Under the pieces are notes generated by a model, which ran no database searches, was not told the origin of the DNA, and saw only the letters and a program-made list of their open reading frames with translations. Shown piece by piece: positions 14,636 to 18,103 of a stretch of DNA of 18,103 nt; within the stretch, counting starts at the first letter, position 1; the number at the start of each line of letters is the position of its first letter. This stretch comes from an uncultured Bacteroidales bacterium (GTDB lineage Bacteria > Bacteroidota > Bacteroidia > Bacteroidales > UBA932). The position numbers and the translations under genes were made by a program. Location of the stretch: contig CAMNNS010000019.1 of assembly GCA_946545765.1 (NCBI GenBank), positions 1 through 18,103 on the forward strand, written 5' to 3'.

Positions 14636-15958
14636 ATGGGAACAGAAAACAACGAAATCAATCGCCGCAAAGCCCTAAAAATTATGGGTTTAAGCATTGC
14701 TTCTTTAGCTGTGGCTTCATTCAAGAACAACGCTTTTGCAAATAATTTATCAGAGAAAATTGCAAACGGAGAAATTAGTCAAGTAGTTAAAAGAGAGAAT
14801 AATAAAAACGGAGACATGGTCTCTTTAATAGGTTTTGGCTGTATGAGATTCCCTACTAATGGAGAGGGAAGAAATGCACCGGTAGATGTAGAAAAGGTAC
14901 AAGAACTTGTTGATTATGCTTTTGCTCATGGAATTAACTACTATGATACAGCGTATGTTTACCATGGAGGTAAAAGTGAAGGGATTATTTCCAATGCCCT
15001 TAAAAAATATCCAAGGAATAGTTATTTTTTAGCAGATAAGATGCCGGGGTATTATGTTAAAGAAAAAGGTGAAATTGCTAAAATATTTGAAGAACAATTA
15101 CAAAGATGTAATACCGATTATTTTGATTATTATCTTCTCCACTCTCTTCAAAATAAACCTGGATACGATAAAGTTTATGAAGAATTTGGAGGATATGAAT
15201 ATTTAAATAGTGAAAAAAAGAGGGGTAGGATTAAGCAGTTAGGATTTTCATTCCATGGAGACAGAGAACTTTGGGATTATGTTATAGATCTTCATCCTTG
15301 GGATTTTGTTCAAATCCAACTTAACTACATTGATTGGAAGAAAGATGGGGAATATTTATACAAATCGTTAGAAGAGAGGAAAATTCCATGTATAATAATG
15401 GAACCACTATTAGGTGGTCGATTAGCCTCTTTATCTGCAAGTGCTAATAAAATCTTAAAAGACAAAAGACCAAACGACTCTATCGCTTCATGGGCATTTA
15501 GATATGTAGGTTCATTACCTAATGTACTAACAGCCTTATCGGGAATGACTTATATGGAGCATTTGGTGGATAATATAAATACATTTACAGACTTCAAGAA
15601 ACTTAGTGTAAGTGAAAAAATGACACTTAACAAAGCTATCGTTGAGTATGAAAAATTCCAGAGAATAGGATGTACATCATGCAGATACTGTATGCCTTGC
15701 CCATTTGAAGTTGAAATTCCTACTGTTTTTGAGACCTATAATAAACTTGTGATGGAAAAATCTATTCCAAGTAAAGAAGACCAAACAGCAGAGGAATTTG
15801 CAGAAAAATCTAAGAAGTTTGCAGATACATTTAAAAAAGAGTTCGCTAATGGTGGTAATGCTACCGCTTGCGTAGGTTGCGGTGCATGTGAACCTAAATG
15901 TCCTCAACATCTTTCTATACCAGATTTAATGGAGATGATTAAATCGAACTTAAAATAA
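14636..15958 (+). CDS. Tat-signal aldo/keto reductase with two 4Fe-4S ferredoxin motifs
   Basis: The 440-residue protein starts with a twin-arginine type signal (NRRKALKIMGLSIASLAVASF, residues 9-29, read as RR at 10-11 then a hydrophobic run). This predicts export of a folded, cofactor-loaded protein, although many such Bacteroidota proteins are only predicted to be exported. The aldo/keto reductase barrel spans about 60-320 with catalytic Asp104, Tyr109, Lys135 and His169. After it come two ferredoxin motifs: CTSCRYCMPCPF (Cys346, 349, 352, 355) and CVGCGACEPKCP (Cys412, 415, 418, 422), each suited to one 4Fe-4S cluster. Substrate is unknown; the family is widespread in anaerobes. It starts 27 bp after the small exported protein and ends 45 bp before the copper ATPase operon. 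No gene-specific promoter is evident. Confidence 0.9.
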   Translation: MGTENNEINRRKALKIMGLSIASLAVASFKNNAFANNLSEKIANGEISQVVKRENNKNGDMVSLIGFGCMRFPTNGEGRNAPVDVEKVQELVDYAFAHGINYYDTAYVYHGGKSEGIISNALKKYPRNSYFLADKMPGYYVKEKGEIAKIFEEQLQRCNTDYFDYYLLHSLQNKPGYDKVYEEFGGYEYLNSEKKRGRIKQLGFSFHGDRELWDYVIDLHPWDFVQIQLNYIDWKKDGEYLYKSLEERKIPCIIMEPLLGGRLASLSASANKILKDKRPNDSIASWAFRYVGSLPNVLTALSGMTYMEHLVDNINTFTDFKKLSVSEKMTLNKAIVEYEKFQRIGCTSCRYCMPCPFEVEIPTVFETYNKLVMEKSIPSKEDQTAEEFAEKSKKFADTFKKEFANGGNATACVGCGACEPKCPQHLSIPDLMEMIKSNLK

Positions 15959-16003
15959 ACAATTAAAAATAACCCATTCAGAAAAATTTAATTTATTGAG
16001 AAT

Positions 16004-16297
16004 ATGAGTATTATCAAAAAAAAATATAGAATAGAAAATATGATGTGCGCCATGTGCGTTGCTCATGTACAAAAAGCTTTAGATAATTCTGAAGGGGTGA
16101 TTAGTGCCAATGTTAATTTAGCAAACAACTCTGCCCTAATAGAGTATGATAATCAAATTACCTCACCTCAAAAACTTAAAGAGGCTGTTGATAATGCTGG
16201 TTATGTATTGGTAATAGAGGATGAAGGAAAATACGATACCCAAACAGAAGAAAAAAAAAATTCAATAAACTTCTTAAAAAAACTATTTGGGCGTTAA
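16004..16297 (+). CDS. HMA metal-binding domain protein (97 aa): 0-frame product of the copper ATPase gene
   Basis: This short ORF encodes one complete HMA (heavy-metal-associated) domain. The copper-binding site is MMCAMCVAHV with Cys15 and Cys18 (CxxC, x = Ala-Met), and the domain ends around YVLVIEDEGKY (residues 68-78). A charged tail follows (TQTEEKKNSINFLKKLFGR), then two consecutive TAA codons (16295-16300). Standing alone it would resemble a CopZ-type copper chaperone. It is also the N-terminus of the P-type ATPase encoded in the -1 frame directly after it, so it is either the short product of a programmed frameshift, as in E. coli copA, or the result of a one-base loss in the A10 tract. 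The ATG at 16004 is 45 bp after the aldo/keto reductase stop. No TAnnTTTG box precedes it, so cotranscription with that gene is possible. Confidence 0.85.
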   Translation: MSIIKKKYRIENMMCAMCVAHVQKALDNSEGVISANVNLANNSALIEYDNQITSPQKLKEAVDNAGYVLVIEDEGKYDTQTEEKKNSINFLKKLFGR

Positions 16298-16300
16298 TAA
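16251..16300 (+). promoter_or_regulatory. candidate -1 frameshift signal: A10 tract, A AAA AAA heptamer, double stop
   Basis: A10 occupies 16251-16260 and A7 occupies 16276-16282. In the HMA frame the latter reads TTA AAA AAA CTA, a canonical X-XXY-YYZ slippery heptamer in the correct phase, 12 nt before TAATAA at 16295-16300. A -1 slip at either site joins the HMA domain to the ATPase. The upstream limit of the -1 frame is TGA at 16222-16224, so both sites fall within the shared open window 16225-16294. A small stem (16326-16331 with 16337-16342, one G-T pair) lies about 43 nt past the heptamer, too far for the usual stimulator spacing. Confidence 0.55.
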
Positions 16301-18103
16301 TTGCTGTTATTGTAGCTTTTATCGCGATGCGTTCTATGCATCACACAGTTACAGAACTTGCAATAATGTGGTTCCTCTCTTCTGTCTCTATGATTTTTTT
16401 GGGTAGAGATTTTTATATCAACGCTTATAAACAAGCGATTCATAAAAGTGCAAATATGGACACACTTGTAGCTCTCTCTACAGGTGTGGCATATTTATTT
16501 AGTTTGTTTAATACCCTATTTCCTACTTTCTTTACAGACAAAGGGTTAGAAAGTCATGTCTATTTTGAAAGCGTTTCTGTGATTATTGCTTTTATCCTTT
16601 TAGGGAGGACTTTAGAGGAGAGGGCAAAGAGTTCAACAAATTCTGCAATTAAAAAATTAATTGGGCTGACACCAAAAAATGCCACTATAATTGATAGAGA
16701 ACTTTTAAAAACAAAAGAGATAGACACTATTTATAACAATTTAGAAAGCAGTGCCTTAACTATCACGATAGAAGATATTATTATAGGTGACTACATCATT
16801 GCAAAACCGGGAGAAAGAATTGCAGTAGATGGAAAAGTTCTCTTTGGGACCTCTTACATAGATGAAAGTATGTTAAGTGGAGAGAGTGAGCCTATAAAAA
16901 AGAGTAAAGGGAGTTTAGTTTACGCCGGAACTATAAATTCAAACGGGGTTTTAATTTATCGGGGAGAAAAAATAGGAGAGGAGACAAAATTAGCACAGAT
17001 TATAAAACTTGTTGAACTTGCACAAAGTAGTAAATCGCCAAGTCAGAAACTTGCCGATAAAATTGCAGCGGTATTTGTACCAATTGTACTCTCTATCGCA
17101 ATTATAACGTTTATTGTTTGGAGTATTTTGGGAGGGGAGAACTCCTTAACACATGCTATATTAGCTCTTGTAACAGTGCTTGTTATAGCCTGCCCTTGTG
17201 CATTAGGGTTAGCTACCCCAACAGCTGTTATGGTAGGAATTGGAATTGGTGCAGAAAAAGGGATACTCATAAAAGATGCTCAATCTTTAGAAAATGCAGA
17301 GAAGATCAATGTTGTAGCACTTGATAAAACAGGGACATTAACTTATGGAGAACCTCAAGTAACCGACATTAGCAAAAAGATGAGGAGTGATGAATTATAT
17401 ACTTTATACATTATAGAACAATTATCGCAACACCCAATAGCAAAATCTATTGTAAAATATTGTGGAGAACAAATAAAAGATTTTAACAATGAAATATGTC
17501 TAATAAAAGAGAGTTATGTAAACATCGCAGGTAAAGGTATTATATGCAAAGTGAGCAAAGAAAATAAAGATGTAGAGTATTTAGTTGGTAATAAAGAACT
17601 TCTTTTAGATAATGATATTAAAATAGACAAAGAGAGTGAAGAGGCGATAGAAAAATTCACCTCACGAGCAAAGAGTTTTACCATTTTTGCAGAGAAAAAC
17701 TCTAAAAGAATTGTAGCGATACTTGCTATCTCAGATAAAATAAAAGAGAATAGCAGAGAGGCGGTTGAGAAATTAAAAGAGGCTGGTATAGAAGTGGTTA
17801 TTTTAAGTGGAGATAATAATAAAAACACTACATTTATTGGCAAGGAGTGTGGAATAGAAAAAATCATTGCCCCTATTTTACCTCATGAAAAAGAGAAAAT
17901 AATAAGAGAGTATCAAAAAGAGAACAAGGTTGTAGCAATGATTGGTGATGGTATTAACGATAGTGCCGCCCTCGCAAGGGCAGATGTAGGTATTGCGATG
18001 GGAAGTGGAAGTGATATTGCAATAGAGAGTGCATCAATGACAATAATTTCATCAGATTTAAGAAAGATAGCAACCGCAATAAATCTCTCTAAAAAGAGTG
18101 TAA
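16258..18103 (+). CDS. copA: copper-translocating P1B-type ATPase, -1 frame continuation of the HMA ORF (3' end outside window)
   Basis: My translation of this frame has no stop from 16225 to the window edge. Family motifs appear in order: first membrane helix WALIIAVIVAFIAM from 16288; phosphatase motif SGES at 16876-16887 (for the usual TGES); the metal-transport motif CPC at 17191-17199 in ACPCALGLATP; the phosphorylated Asp at 17323 in DKTGT; the ATP-site HP at 17431-17436 in SQHPIAKSIV; SGDNN at 17806-17820; and GDGIND at 17944-17961. This is the Cu+-export class (P1B-1), expected in the inner membrane. There is no ATG, GTG or TTG between 16225 and the ATG at 16327, which falls at the end of membrane helix 1, so independent initiation would damage the protein. 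A full-length product therefore needs a -1 frameshift onto the HMA ORF (16004 start). The last membrane helices are cut off by the window. Silver transport or another role is possible. Confidence 0.88.
16321..16328. repeat. palindrome ATCGCGAT, copy 5
   Basis: Located in the first membrane helix of the copper ATPase (IAM codons), just after the frameshift region. Confidence 0.6.

Noticed and set aside
16326..16342. Stem GATGCG/TGCATC as the frameshift-stimulating structure
   Set aside because: It starts about 43 nt after the heptamer, whereas stimulators usually lie 5-9 nt away; kept only as a note.
17514..17867. Minus-strand 117-codon ORF opposite the ATPase
   Set aside because: A shadow frame rich in Ser, Leu and Ile opposite a well-supported gene; the same holds for the minus-strand ORFs at 7304-7615, 8108-8395 and 12672-13025.
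16327..18103. Independent ATPase gene starting at ATG 16327
   Set aside because: This start would remove nearly all of the first membrane helix, and the HMA domain directly upstream belongs to the same protein family architecture.
16004..18103. Degenerate pseudogene of a copper ATPase
   Set aside because: Apart from the single frame change there are no stops, and all catalytic motifs are intact.
1..18103. tRNA, rRNA, CRISPR arrays, insertion sequences or phage genes
   Set aside because: None were recognised on either strand; intergenic gaps are short and filled by promoter- or terminator-like elements.

Overview
The window is about 18 kb of AT-rich DNA (roughly one third G+C by eye) from a member of the Bacteroidota, most likely the Bacteroidales. 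The case rests on four points: a 62-residue histone H1-like protein, several matches to the Bacteroidota -7 promoter element TAnnTTTG, weak or absent Shine-Dalgarno sequences, and protein types typical of the phylum. These include PKD-repeat surface proteins, an M6 protease, a protein with duplicated LAB_N domains, and an HsdR_N-domain protein beside holA. It reads as chromosomal. I see no rRNA, tRNA, CRISPR array, transposase or phage gene.

Layout. Positions 1-1526 hold the 3' part of a PKD-repeat cell-surface protein. Positions 1688-1876 hold the histone H1-like gene with its own promoter and a strong hairpin terminator. On the minus strand, 4459-1924 is a two-gene unit: a secreted M6 metalloprotease followed by a small lipoprotein. 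Divergent from it, only 13 bp away, is a BamA/TamA-type outer-membrane barrel protein that appears to start with TTG (4473-5609). Positions 5701-10775 form a tightly packed plus-strand cluster: a polyprenyl-phosphate glycosyltransferase (GT2), a duplicated LAB_N membrane protein, an ArnT-like GT39 transferase, a UDP-glucuronate 4-epimerase and an alanine racemase. The first four fit a lipid-linked uronic acid (probably galacturonate) modification route for a surface glycolipid. That route is an inference.

Converging from the right is holA (11830-10781). After it come a 73-residue orphan, a PD-(D/E)XK protein with an HsdR_N domain, a CCA-adding-type tRNA nucleotidyltransferase, a small exported protein, and a Tat-signal ferredoxin-domain aldo/keto reductase (12345-15958). 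The window closes with a copper-type P1B ATPase operon that runs off the right edge.

The most notable item is at 16004-18103. A 97-codon ORF encodes only the CxxC metal-binding domain and ends at a double stop. The rest of the ATPase (catalytic motifs SGES, CPC, DKTGT, HP and GDGIND all intact) lies in the -1 frame with no start codon before the first membrane helix is nearly complete. Between the two lie an A10 tract and an in-phase A AAA AAA heptamer. The layout matches E. coli copA, where programmed -1 frameshifting yields both a copper pump and a small copper chaperone. A homopolymer sequencing error or phase variation are the main alternatives.

A second unexplained signal is the palindrome ATCGCGAT, present five times between 6.7 and 16.4 kb in a sequence where base composition predicts about 0.2 copies. 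A third is a pair of perfect -7 boxes placed exactly 6 nt before the start codons of two genes, which implies leaderless transcripts.
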